Source: CAWCXF01 sp963799455 (GTDB lineage Bacteria > Pseudomonadota > Alphaproteobacteria > Rhodobacterales > Rhodobacteraceae). From it: a stretch of 64,000 bases of DNA. The DNA lies in NCBI GenBank assembly GCA_963799455.1, contig CAWCXF010000008.1:1550001-1614000 (forward strand), written 5' to 3'. Shown here one piece after another: positions 42,161-50,604 of the stretch. A program made the position numbers and the translations under genes. Under the pieces are notes generated by a model. It searched no databases, was not told where the DNA came from, and was given only the letters and a program-made list of their open reading frames with translations. Within the stretch, counting starts at the first letter, position 1, and the number at the start of each line of letters is the position of its first letter.

Positions 42161-43519
42161 TCACTCCGCCGGCGTCGTCTGGGCGCCGGGCCGTCGGCCC
42201 GCGGGCACGCCGTCGTGCTCGCCGTAATGGGTGCGGAAGTCCTCCTCGATGGTGACGGGCACGTCGAGCGGGCGCTCGAACACGCCCAGGAGCGGCAGCA
42301 CGATCAGGAAATAGGAGAACCAGTAGGCCGTGGCGACGAGCGAGATCGACGCGTAGGGCTCCTCGGCGGGCCTGGCGCCGGCCCACATCAGCACGAAGAA
42401 GTCCACCACGAGGAGCGCGAAGAACCACTTGAGCACGGGGCGGTAGCGGCCCGAGCGCACCGAGGAGGTGTCGAGCCAGGGCGCCAGCGCCATCACCACG
42501 ATCGCCGAGAACATCGCCAGCACGCCGAAGAACTTGGCGTCCACGATGCCGCCCGTCAGGAAGGACGCGATCTGGACCACCCAGACGTCGGCGGTGAAGG
42601 CGCGCAGGATCGCGTAGAACGGCAGGAAGTACCATTCGGGCACGATCTCGGCCGGCGTCGCCAGCGGGTTGGCCTCGATGTAGTTGTCGGGGTGGCCGAG
42701 ATAGTTCGGCATGAAGCCGACGATGGCGAAGAACACCACGACGATGACGGTGAGCGCGAAGAGGTCCTTGATGACGAAGTAGGGCCAGAAGGGCAGCGTG
42801 TCGCGCGCGGCCTCGGCCTTGGAGCCGCGGCGGACCTCGACGCCCGAGGGGTTGTTGTTGCCCGTCGTGTGGAACGCCCAGATGTGCACGACGACGAGGC
42901 CCACCATGATCATGGGCAGCAGGTAGTGCAGCGAGAAGAAGCGGTTGAGCGTGGCGTTGTCCACGGCCGGCCCGCCCAGCAGCCAGGTCTGGAGGCCCTC
43001 GCCGACGAAGGGGATGGCGCCGAAGAGGCCGGTGATCACGGTGGCGCCCCAGAACGACATCTGCCCCCAGGGCAGCACGTAGCCCATGAAGGCCGTGGCC
43101 ATCATCAGCACGTAGAGCAGCATGCCGATGATGTAGGTGATCTCGCGCGGCGGCTTGTAGTTGCCGTAGTAGAGGTTGCGGAAGATGTGGGCGTAGACCG
43201 CGACGAAGAAGAGCGACGCGCCGTTCGAGTGGAGGTAGCGCAGCATGTAGCCGCCGTTGACGTTGCGCATGATCGACTCGACGCTGGCGAAGGCCAGATC
43301 GACATGCGGCGTGTAGTGCATCGCCAGCACGATGCCGGTGACGATCTGCAAGACCAGCGCGAAGGTCAGCACGATGCCCCAGATCCACATCCAGTTGAGG
43401 TTCTTGGGGGTCGGGATGAACAGCGTGTCGTAGATGATGCCGATGACGGGCAGGCGCCCCTCGACCCAGCGCTCGGCCCTGGTCTTCGGCTCGTAATGGT
43501 CGTGCGGGATGCCGGCCAT
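42161..43519 (-). CDS. petB: cytochrome b of the bc1 complex
   Basis: A 452-residue integral membrane protein with eight core helices and two b-heme sites. The four heme histidines are in RYLHSNGAS, VYAHIFRN, LHYLLPM and VVVHIWAFH. The Qo-site motif PEWYFLPFYAILR is present, as is the Qi region near the N-terminus. It carries the alphaproteobacterial insert after helix 4 and a C-terminal tail. It oxidises ubiquinol in the respiratory chain. It is encoded between petA and petC with gaps of about 10 and 5 bases. Confidence 0.96.
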   Translation of the reverse strand: MAGIPHDHYEPKTRAERWVEGRLPVIGIIYDTLFIPTPKNLNWMWIWGIVLTFALVLQIVTGIVLAMHYTPHVDLAFASVESIMRNVNGGYMLRYLHSNGASLFFVAVYAHIFRNLYYGNYKPPREITYIIGMLLYVLMMATAFMGYVLPWGQMSFWGATVITGLFGAIPFVGEGLQTWLLGGPAVDNATLNRFFSLHYLLPMIMVGLVVVHIWAFHTTGNNNPSGVEVRRGSKAEAARDTLPFWPYFVIKDLFALTVIVVVFFAIVGFMPNYLGHPDNYIEANPLATPAEIVPEWYFLPFYAILRAFTADVWVVQIASFLTGGIVDAKFFGVLAMFSAIVVMALAPWLDTSSVRSGRYRPVLKWFFALLVVDFFVLMWAGARPAEEPYASISLVATAYWFSYFLIVLPLLGVFERPLDVPVTIEEDFRTHYGEHDGVPAGRRPGAQTTPAE

Positions 43520-43529
43520 GCGCGGTCTC

Positions 43530-44141
43530 CTATCCGAGCTTGAGGGTGGCGTCGTCCTCGAAGACGGCGACGGGGACGGCGAGGTTCTCTGGCGCCGGGC
43601 CCTTCCGGATGCGTCCCGCGGTGTCGTAGTGGCTCCCGTGGCAGGGGCAGAACCAGCCCCCGTAGTCGCCCGCCCCGCCGCCGATCGGCACGCAGCCCAG
43701 ATGCGTGCACACGCCGATCATCACCAGCCAGTCCTCCTTGCCGGCCATCGCGCGGTTGGCGTCGGTCGCCGGCGCGGGCTGGTCGAGGTTGTCGTTGCGC
43801 GCCACGGGGTCGACGAGGTCGTCGAGGGCCACCGCGTTGGCCGCCTCGATCTCCTCGGGCACCCGCCGGCGGATGAACACCGGCTTGCCGAGCCACTTGA
43901 CGGTGAGCTGGGTGCCGGGCTCGACGGCGCTCACGTCCACGCGGATCGAGGACAGCGCCTGGACGTCGGCCGAGGGGTTCATCTGGTTGACCAGCGGCCA
44001 GACGGTGGCGCCGGCCACCACGGCCCCCGCCCCGGCGGTGGCGTAGTAGAGGAAGTCGCGCCGCGTCGCCCCCTCCGGCCCGTCGCCGCCATCTGGGCGG
44101 TGCTCGGGCAGGGGTCTCGACGGATCATGGGTGTGTGCCAA
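43530..44141 (-). CDS. petA: Rieske iron-sulfur protein of the bc1 complex
   Basis: A 203-residue protein with an N-terminal Tat-like anchor, TRRDFLYYATAGAGAVVAGA (about 24-43), and a Rieske domain whose cluster ligands are CTHLGC and CPCHGSHY (Cys-His and Cys-His with the bridging disulfide cysteines). I choose a TTG start at 44141: GGAGGAC lies 6 bases upstream, and the following AHTHD suits the family. An ATG at 44189 would add 16 residues without a ribosome-binding site. First gene of petABC. Confidence 0.92.
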   Translation of the reverse strand: MAHTHDPSRPLPEHRPDGGDGPEGATRRDFLYYATAGAGAVVAGATVWPLVNQMNPSADVQALSSIRVDVSAVEPGTQLTVKWLGKPVFIRRRVPEEIEAANAVALDDLVDPVARNDNLDQPAPATDANRAMAGKEDWLVMIGVCTHLGCVPIGGGAGDYGGWFCPCHGSHYDTAGRIRKGPAPENLAVPVAVFEDDATLKLG

Positions 44142-44275
44142 GGCGTCCTCCGTCCAGTTCGTGCGGGGCCCGGCCGGCGCGGGGCGCACGCGGCCCGGGC
44201 ATGGCCACTATCTAGTGGGAGGGCGCGCCGGGGTCCAGCGGGCACGGCCGCGCCGCCTCGCCGCATGCCCCGGCC

Positions 44276-44866
44276 TCAGCCCGGCGCGGTGGCGGCCATC
44301 GACTCGCGGCCGGCGAAGCGCGCCTCCCAGGCCGCGAGCGACGGCCGGCCGTCGCGCCAGCCGCGCGCGCCGTGGCGGAAGTCGAGGTAGCCCAGCGCGC
44401 AGCCCATCGCGATCTGGCCCATGTGCAGCGGCCCCGCGAGGTTCGGCATCCAACGCGCCTCGACCGCGTCGAGCGCGCGCTCGACGCGCTCCCAGCGGGC
44501 GTCGAGCCAGCTCGTGCCCTCGGAGCCGAAGCGGGACTGGTAGATCAGCACCACCGCCGCCTCCATGATCCCGTCGGCCGTGGCCTCGAGCGTGAGCACG
44601 TCCCACAGCCGCGCCTCGGGGTAGAGCCGACCGCCGGCCTGCGCGTCGAGGAAGCGGCAGATCACCCGGCTGTCGTGGAGCGCCGGCCCGTCCTCGCGCA
44701 CCAGCACGGGGATCTTGCCCAAGGGGTTGGCCGCGGCGACGGCCGGATCGACCGTCTGCGGCGAGGCGGCCACGTCCACGATCTCGACGCCCTCGATCCC
44801 GGTCTCGAGGATCGTCACGCGGCACTTGCGCGCGAAGGGCGACGGGCCGGCCTGCAGGAGCTTCAT
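44276..44866 (-). CDS. glutathione S-transferase family protein
   Basis: A 196-residue cytoplasmic protein with the thioredoxin-like N-terminal domain (PSPFARKCRVTILETG near residue 8, the catalytic Ser position, and NPLGKIPVLVREDG with the cis-Pro, then DSRVICRFLD binding glutathione) and an all-helical C-terminal domain ending SLAAWEARFAG. The substrate is unknown. It stands alone between petA and mtaB, all on the same strand, with gaps over 100 bases, so it is probably transcribed separately. Confidence 0.9.
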   Translation of the reverse strand: MKLLQAGPSPFARKCRVTILETGIEGVEIVDVAASPQTVDPAVAAANPLGKIPVLVREDGPALHDSRVICRFLDAQAGGRLYPEARLWDVLTLEATADGIMEAAVVLIYQSRFGSEGTSWLDARWERVERALDAVEARWMPNLAGPLHMGQIAMGCALGYLDFRHGARGWRDGRPSLAAWEARFAGRESMAATAPG

Positions 44867-44976
44867 GGGGGGACGCCTCGCGGTTGGGAGCCTGGGCCGC
44901 GACGCTAGGCCGGCGCGCGCCGGCTGTCATCACCTCGCGGGCATTACCCCGCGGGCATCACCCAGCGGCCCCGGCC

Positions 44977-46224
44977 TCAGGCCGCGATCAGCCGTGCGCC
45001 GTCGGACCCGGCGACGCGCACCCGCACGACCTCGCCCACCGGGCGGTCGGCGCCCAGGCGCACCTCGGCGAAGCCCTCGGTGCGGCCCATGCGGGGGGCC
45101 TCGGTCAGCACCGCGTGCTCGACGCCCCTTTGCGAGGCGGCGTAGGCCGCCGCGCGCGCCTCGCCCGCGGCCCGCAGGCGCGCGGCGCGCTCGCGGATCG
45201 CGGGGCCCGGCACCTGAGGCATCCTCGCGGCCGGCGTGCCGGGCCGGGGCGAGTAGGGGAACACGTGGAGCCAGCTCAGGCCGCACTCCTCGACGAGCCG
45301 CAGGGTGCCCTCGAACATCGCCTCGGTCTCGGTCGGGAAGCCGGCGATGAGGTCGGCGCCGAGCACCAGGTCGGGGCGCAGCCGCCGGGCCTCGGCGCAA
45401 AAGGCGATGGCGTCGTCGCGCAGGTGCCTTCGCTTCATGCGCTTCAAGGTGAGGTCGTCCCCGGCCTGGAGGCTGAGGTGCAGGTGCGGCATCAGCCGGG
45501 GCTCCGTCCCCAGCGCCTCCATCAGCGCGGGGTCGGCCTCGACCGAGTCGATCGAGGAGAGCCGCAGGCGCGGCAGGCCGGGCACGAGGCGCAGGACGCG
45601 GCGCACGAGGTCGCCGAGCCGCGGCCGGCCGGGCAGGTCGGCGCCCCAGGAGGTCAGGTCCACGCCCGTCAGCACGACCTCGCGGTGGCCGGCCTCCGCC
45701 AGCCTGCGCGTCTGCTCGACGACGACGCCGGCGGGGACCGATCGCGCGGGGCCGCGGCCTTGGGGGATGACGCAGAAGGTGCAGCGGTGGTCGCAGCCGT
45801 TCTGGATCTGGACATGCGCGCGCGCCCGCGCGCCGAAGCCCGCGATCAGGTGGCCCGCGGTCTCGCGCACGGACATGATGTCGTCCACCCGCACCCGCTC
45901 GGTGCCGAAGTCCCGGGCGAGCCCCTCCCAGGTCGCGGCGCGCGTCTTGGCGGCGTTGCCGAGCACGAGGTCCACCTCCGCCATGGCGGCGAAGGTCTCG
46001 GGCTCGATCTGGGCGGCGCAGCCCGTCACGATCACCCGCGCGTCCGGCCGCTCGCGCTTGAGGCGCCGCACGTCGCGGCGGGCCTTGCGCACGGCCTCGG
46101 CCGTCACGGCGCAGGTGTTGACGATCACGGCGTCGGAGAGCCCCGCGGCCTCGGCCATCTCGGCGATGGCCTGGCTCTCGACGGCGTTGAGCCGGCAGCC
46201 ATGGGTCGAGAGCGTGAGCGTCAT
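44977..46224 (-). CDS. mtaB: tRNA (t6A37) methylthiotransferase
   Basis: A 415-residue radical-SAM enzyme that turns t6A37 of tRNA into ms2t6A. The N-terminal UPF0004 domain has three cluster cysteines (STHGCRLN, VNTCAVT, VTGCAAQ). The radical-SAM motif CDHRCTFCVIPQGRG is near residue 148, and a TRAM-type RNA-binding tail ends the protein. It follows MtaB and not MiaB (no MiaB-type insert). Its ATG at 46224 overlaps the dapF stop (ATGA), a pairing common in alphaproteobacteria. Confidence 0.92.
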   Translation of the reverse strand: MTLTLSTHGCRLNAVESQAIAEMAEAAGLSDAVIVNTCAVTAEAVRKARRDVRRLKRERPDARVIVTGCAAQIEPETFAAMAEVDLVLGNAAKTRAATWEGLARDFGTERVRVDDIMSVRETAGHLIAGFGARARAHVQIQNGCDHRCTFCVIPQGRGPARSVPAGVVVEQTRRLAEAGHREVVLTGVDLTSWGADLPGRPRLGDLVRRVLRLVPGLPRLRLSSIDSVEADPALMEALGTEPRLMPHLHLSLQAGDDLTLKRMKRRHLRDDAIAFCAEARRLRPDLVLGADLIAGFPTETEAMFEGTLRLVEECGLSWLHVFPYSPRPGTPAARMPQVPGPAIRERAARLRAAGEARAAAYAASQRGVEHAVLTEAPRMGRTEGFAEVRLGADRPVGEVVRVRVAGSDGARLIAA

Positions 46225-47042
46225 CCGAGCCTCCACGCCCCGTCGAAGACGTGGGCCGTGGGGCCCGTCATCCACACGCCGTCCTCGCGCCAGTCGATGC
46301 CCAAGCTCCCGCCGTCGAGACCGACGCTCACCCGCCGCCCCGCGAGCCCGCGCCGGGCGCAGGCCACGGCCGCGGCGCAGGCCGAGGAGCCCGAGGCCAG
46401 GGTGACGCCCACGCCGCGCTCCCACACGCGCACGCGCAAGGCGTCGGGGCCGCTCACCGAGACGGCCTGGACGTTGGTGCGCTCGGGGAAGAGCGGATGG
46501 GTCTCGAAGCGGCCCAGGGCTTCGAGGTCGGCGGCCTCGGCGTCCTCGACCACGAAGGTGCAGTGCGGGTTGCCCATCGAGCAGGCGGCGGGCTCGCCGG
46601 GCAGCGGCAGGCGAAGCGTGTCCGCCGCCTCCGCGAGCGGCACGTCGCGCCAGTCGAGCAGCGGGACGCCCATGTTGACGCGCACGTCGGCGCCCGGGCC
46701 TGCGTCCTCGCAGGCGAGCAGGCCGCGGGCGGTGCGGATCGTCACGGCGCGCGCGCCCGTCTCGTCCATCAGCAGGCGCGCGACGCAGCGCGTGGCGTTG
46801 CCGCAGGCCCCGGCCTGCGAGCCGTCGGCGTTGAGGAAGGTGAGCCGCGCGTCGGCCTGCGCGTCGTCGCCGATCACCGCCATCTGATCGAAGCCCACCC
46901 CGCGGCGCCGGTCTCCCATGGCGCGCGCGAGGGCGGCCGGCACCGGGCCGCCCTCGCCGCCCCGGCGATCGAGCACCACGAAGTCGTTGCCGAGCCCGTG
47001 CATCTTGCGGAAGGGCAGGGCGGAGGGGGCGTCGTCGCGCAT
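46221..47042 (-). CDS. dapF: diaminopimelate epimerase
   Basis: A 273-residue PLP-independent epimerase that interconverts LL- and meso-diaminopimelate for lysine and peptidoglycan. Both catalytic cysteines are present: NADGSQAGACGNATRC (near residue 80) and LASGSSACAAAVA (near 222). The N-terminus KMHGLGNDFVVLD is typical. The ATG at 47040-47042 fits the family. It is upstream of mtaB in a coupled pair. Confidence 0.94.
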   Translation of the reverse strand: MRDDAPSALPFRKMHGLGNDFVVLDRRGGEGGPVPAALARAMGDRRRGVGFDQMAVIGDDAQADARLTFLNADGSQAGACGNATRCVARLLMDETGARAVTIRTARGLLACEDAGPGADVRVNMGVPLLDWRDVPLAEAADTLRLPLPGEPAACSMGNPHCTFVVEDAEAADLEALGRFETHPLFPERTNVQAVSVSGPDALRVRVWERGVGVTLASGSSACAAAVACARRGLAGRRVSVGLDGGSLGIDWREDGVWMTGPTAHVFDGAWRLG

Positions 47043-47829
47043 GGCCGGGCCTATACAGGCGCGCGACGGGCCGCGAAAGGCTCGGGGGAGCCGCACCGTC
47101 GCGTCCCGACGGGCGCGGACCGTGGGCCGGGGCCGCGAGCCCGCGTCCGCTCGGTCCGCGTCAGCCGGCGCCGCCCGGCCGTCCAGCCGCGCGCGCCGGA
47201 CACCCCATCGGATGGGAGGGGCCCGCCGCCGGGGCGATCCCAGGGCGACGCGCCGCGCGCGGTCCGGGACGGCGGCGCCGGCACCCCCCACGGCGAGGGC
47301 GGGCGCCACGATGGGCGCGGCCTCGCCCGAGAGGGCGCGGGAACGCTCGGCCCGGCCCGGAGGCCGCGATGTCGGGCGCGCATGGCGGGCCTGCCGTCGT
47401 GGGTCGCCATGCTCGCGCCAGCGGCGCGCGGACATGGCGCGGCGGGCGCGGGCGGGCTCGGGTGGGCCGCCGCGAGAGGCGCAAGCTGCGGGCGCGAGGT
47501 CGGCCGCGCTGTGCCGGTGGAGCCGTCGTCCACGGTCGGGATCGGCCGAGCGGACCCGGCCCCGGGAGGGGGGGCGCCGGCCCCCCGGCCGTCGGGATCC
47601 CCGTCGCCGGCCTCGCCGCGCGGGCCGGATGGCGCACAGCTCGACGCCGGGCGGGGGCCGAGGGCGGCGCGTCGAGGGCGGGGTCGGTTCGTCAGGACGC
47701 TCGGGACGGCGCGTTGTGCGGCCCGCATGGTGGGCGCCGGATGGCGGGCGTCGGGCGTCGGGGATCGGGCGTCGGGCGCCTGCGTCCCGGCGCACCGCCC
47801 CGCCCCGGGCGGAGCCGGGGGCTTTGCGC
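47043..47829. other. stretch without a recognisable gene, dapF to tRNA-Lys
   Basis: About 790 bases of GC-rich DNA. Open frames exist but carry no domain and no consistent starts. Short repeats of ggcgtcgg type occur near 47750-47790. Confidence 0.5.
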
Positions 47830-47858
47830 TTGACGGATCTCGGCTCGGGCGATACCTC
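47830..47858 (+). promoter_or_regulatory. predicted promoter of tRNA-Lys
   Basis: TTGACG at 47830-47835 is a good -35 box. A -10-like region (gatacctc, 47851-47858) follows at 15-17 bases, ending about 10 bases before the mature tRNA. Confidence 0.5.
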
Positions 47859-47867
47859 GCCCGGCGT

Positions 47868-47944
47868 GGGCCGGTAGCTCAGTTGGTTAGAGCAACTGAC
47901 TTTTAATCAGTAGGTCCTGGGTTCGAGTCCCAGCCGGCTCACCA
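47868..47944 (+). tRNA. tRNA-Lys (anticodon UUU)
   Basis: A complete cloverleaf: acceptor arms gggccgg and ccggctc pair over 7 bp with one G-U, the D-arm contains agctcagttggttagagc, and the anticodon stem actga/tcagt carries the loop cttttaa with anticodon TTT. The T-arm gggttcgagtccc is canonical, and CCA is encoded at 47942-47944. It reads AAA and AAG lysine codons. Confidence 0.97.
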
Positions 47945-48324
47945 ATGCACCCATTGTGTAGCGTCACCGACCTGTTCCATTTGCGGCGCGGTTTCTTCCA
48001 TTCGCGTCACCAGGGTCTTCCGTTCTGGGAACGAGCCGCGTGGATCGGGGCTTCTTGCCGCCGCGGCCGGTATGGCAAGGATCGGCCTGCGCGCCGATCC
48101 CCGCGCCGTGCGCGAGCGTGCCGCGCGGCTCCTGGCGCGGCCGAAGCGCCGCCGCCGGTGATGGCGCTGGCGGTGATCCCTGCGACCGCACCTCGGCCCC
48201 TGCGGGGCTGCCATTCGATCCACGGCGTCTCCGGTCGGACCCACAGAGGGCCTGCGGCCGTCGCGCCGGCGTCCAGAGCCGCCCTCGACGAGGCGGCGTC
48301 CCACGCGATGACGGCATACCGACC
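47945..48324. other. intergenic stretch after tRNA-Lys
   Basis: About 380 bases, less extreme in GC at its start. No gene recognised and no T-rich terminator seen. Confidence 0.4.
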
Positions 48325-48843
48325 ATGAGCACGGAAGAGGCCCCCGCGGCCGGAGCGGTCGCCATCAACGCCCTCGTGCCGGAGTTCGCCGTCATCGACG
48401 CGCGAGCGAGCTTGGGCTTCTACTGCGACGTGCTGGGCTTCGAGGTCGTCTACGAGCGCCCCGAGGAGGGCTTCGCCTTCCTCAGCCGCGGAGATGCGCA
48501 GCTCATGCTCTACGAGATCGGCCTGGATCGGACTTTGGCGGTGGGCGACGCTCCGCTGGAGCGCCCCCTGGGGCGGGGCGTGAACCTCCAGATCCAGGTC
48601 GAGGCCATCGAGCCCCTCACAGAGGCGCTGAAGGTCGCGGGCATAGGTCTCTATCTGCCGCCCGAGGAGAGGTGGTATCGAGCGGGGGACCACGAACTCG
48701 GCGTGCGCCAGTTCGCCGTCGCGGACCCCGACGGCTACCTGCTGCGCTTCAGCGAGAGCATCGGAACGCGCCCGGCAGGGACGTCGGTGCCGCCCGGCCG
48801 GGACGCTCGACGCGCCGACGACCCGCCCAACCGCGGTGGATGA
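48325..48843 (+). CDS. VOC-family protein (glyoxalase/bleomycin-resistance type)
   Basis: A 172-residue protein. Two beta-alpha-beta-beta-beta units typical of the VOC fold are visible: VPEFAVIDARASLGFYCDVL with GFEVVYERPEEGFAFL, and NLQIQVEAIEPL with LGVRQFAVADPDGYLLRFSE at the end. The length and the DPDGYLLRF motif resemble bleomycin-resistance-like binding proteins, but metal-binding enzymes share the pattern. The ATG at 48325 begins the domain-bearing frame; no strong ribosome-binding site is seen. A low-complexity tail of about 25 residues follows the domain. Confidence 0.78.
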   Translation: MSTEEAPAAGAVAINALVPEFAVIDARASLGFYCDVLGFEVVYERPEEGFAFLSRGDAQLMLYEIGLDRTLAVGDAPLERPLGRGVNLQIQVEAIEPLTEALKVAGIGLYLPPEERWYRAGDHELGVRQFAVADPDGYLLRFSESIGTRPAGTSVPPGRDARRADDPPNRGG

Positions 48844-48873
48844 GCACGGGGTCGGACCGGACGATGACCCCTC

Positions 48874-49752
48874 CTATGCCTCCGGTGCCCCGGCGGCCCG
48901 CTGCGGCTTGGCCCGCCCGGCGATCCCGCAGCCCAGCACGATCAGCGCCGCGCCCGTGAGGTGCTCCACCTCGGGCCGCTCGTCGAAGAACAGCACGCCG
49001 AACGCGAAGGCCCACAGCAGCGTGGTGTATTCCGCAGGGGCCAGGTCGGCGGCGCGGGCACGCGCCAAGGCGCCTGCGAAAAGCAGGTGGCCGAGCGTGC
49101 CCATGAGCCCCACGAGCGCGAACGTCACCCAGAGCATCGGCTCCACCGGGCGCCACGAGGCCAGCGCCAGGGGTGCGGCCACGCCGAGCGCGACCGCGGA
49201 CTGGATCGCCACCATCACGGGCACGGGGTCGTGCGCCGAGCGGCGGCGCGTCAGCACGATCGCCAGCGCGTAGGTCAACGCCGCCCCGAGTGCCGCGGCG
49301 CTGCCGAGGGGGTCGCGCCCCGTCCCGGCCGAGGGGTCCGCACCGTAGACGACGAGCACGCCCGCGAAGCCCGAGACCACGGCGGCCAGCGCGCGCGGCG
49401 TGACGGCCTCTCCGAGCACGAGGCGGCCGAGCAGCGTGATCCAGATGGGCGCGCTGAAGGCGAGCGTGGCGGCCTCGATCAGGGGCAGGCGCCCCAGCGC
49501 GAAGAAGAACTGCGCCGCGGTGGCGACGAAGAGGAGCCCGCGCGCGAGGTTGGGCGCGAGCGACGGGCGGGGCACGCCGCGCCGCAGATGCGGCCAGGCG
49601 AAGGGCGCCACCGCCGCGAGCCCGAAGGCGTAGCGCAGGGCCACGATCTGCCAGGTGCCCAGGGCGGCGGTGGCTGCCTTGACGAGGGCGTCCATGCCCG
49701 ACAGCAGCGCCATCGCGAGGAGCGCGGCGAGCAGGGGATGGCCATGGCGCAT
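48874..49752 (-). CDS. DMT-superfamily (EamA) transporter
   Basis: A 292-residue inner-membrane protein with ten hydrophobic segments in two EamA repeats. It has LLSGMDALVKAATAAL and LRYAFGLAAVAPF at the start, IEAATLAFSAPIWITLLGRL in the middle, and ALARARAADLAPAEYTTLLW and FFDERPEVEHLTG at the end. It likely exports small metabolites; the substrate is unknown. It is convergent with the VOC gene, separated by about 30 bases. Confidence 0.88.
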   Translation of the reverse strand: MRHGHPLLAALLAMALLSGMDALVKAATAALGTWQIVALRYAFGLAAVAPFAWPHLRRGVPRPSLAPNLARGLLFVATAAQFFFALGRLPLIEAATLAFSAPIWITLLGRLVLGEAVTPRALAAVVSGFAGVLVVYGADPSAGTGRDPLGSAAALGAALTYALAIVLTRRRSAHDPVPVMVAIQSAVALGVAAPLALASWRPVEPMLWVTFALVGLMGTLGHLLFAGALARARAADLAPAEYTTLLWAFAFGVLFFDERPEVEHLTGAALIVLGCGIAGRAKPQRAAGAPEA

Positions 49753-49961
49753 CGGGGCGGGCTCCGGGCGGGTGGGGTGGGGCGCGATCCTCGGGCGGCT
49801 CTGCCTCGCAGCCCGGACCGCTCTCGCGTCGAGAGGATCAGAGGCCGGGCGTGCCGTCGATCAGGAACCGACTGTCGCCGCCGATCGGGCCCCCCCAGCG
49901 TCCGTGGGGTCGCGGCGAACGCGGGCGCGGCCCTCCAGCTCGGTCCTCATGCCCTGGTCGC

Positions 49962-50180
49962 ACCGAACCGCCCCGGGTTTGCCGGAGGCTCCCCCTTTTG
50001 AGGGGGTGGAGCGATGGAGACGAAGAAGGACGAAGAAGACGGTGAAGCCTCGCGCCCGAGGTGCGGGAGCGTGCGGCGAGGATGGGGCGCGAGCACCGTG
50101 AGGCGCATGGGGGCCAGTGGGCGGCGATCCAGTCGATCGCGGCCAGGATCGGGTGCGGCGGGGAGGCGTTGCGCAAGCTG
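49962..50180 (+). mobile_element. IS3-family left end with orfA fragment
   Basis: The sequence gaaccgccccgggtttgccg at 49965-49984 looks like the left inverted end of an IS3-type element, which typically starts TGAAC-GCCCCGGGTTT. It is followed within 40 bases by the start of an orfA-like transposase: PEVRERAARMGREHREAHGG, QWAAIQSIAARIGCGGEALR. The helix-turn-helix region is recognisable, but the frame near the start is shifted and homology stops at about 50180. No orfB and no right end are visible. A dead fragment. Confidence 0.6.
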
Positions 50181-50604
50181 GGTGCGACACCGAGCGGGGG
50201 CCCGTGGCCCGCGCCGGGCGGGCCCCATCGGGGCCAAGGCCGGGCCTCGCCCCGGCCCGCCGGGGCGTCACGTCGAGGCGCTCCGGATGGGGCGCGGGGC
50301 GGCCGCGGCTTCTGCGCTCCGGATGGGGCGGAGGCGCCGGGGACGCCATCCTCCCGATGTCGGACCGACATGGACGATCGCCCGTCAGAGCCCCTCGGGC
50401 CGAAGCGGCGGCGCCTCGCCGGAGCGGTCGCGGCGATGGCGGGCGGGAAGCGGCGGAGAGGCGCGGCGCCCCGGCGCCCGGATCGGCCGCCCGCGTCGTC
50501 CTCGCCCGGGAGTGGACGGCGAAGAAACGGGGTGCGGAGGGTGGCCCGGCCAGGGTAGGTCGGCGCGCGGCGGCGGGGTCGGCGCGTGGAAGGGGATCGG
50601 TTCG
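50181..50604. other. stretch without a recognisable gene
   Basis: About 420 bases between the IS3 fragment and the glycosyltransferase gene. A 17-bp direct repeat (gcgctccggatggggcg) occurs twice near 50280 and 50320. Nothing else is recognised. Confidence 0.45.

Noticed and set aside
41337..43388. Fusion of cytochrome b and cytochrome c1 in one frame
   Set aside because: The frame upstream of the petC ATG is out of phase with cytochrome b. Separate petB and petC with their own starts are clear.
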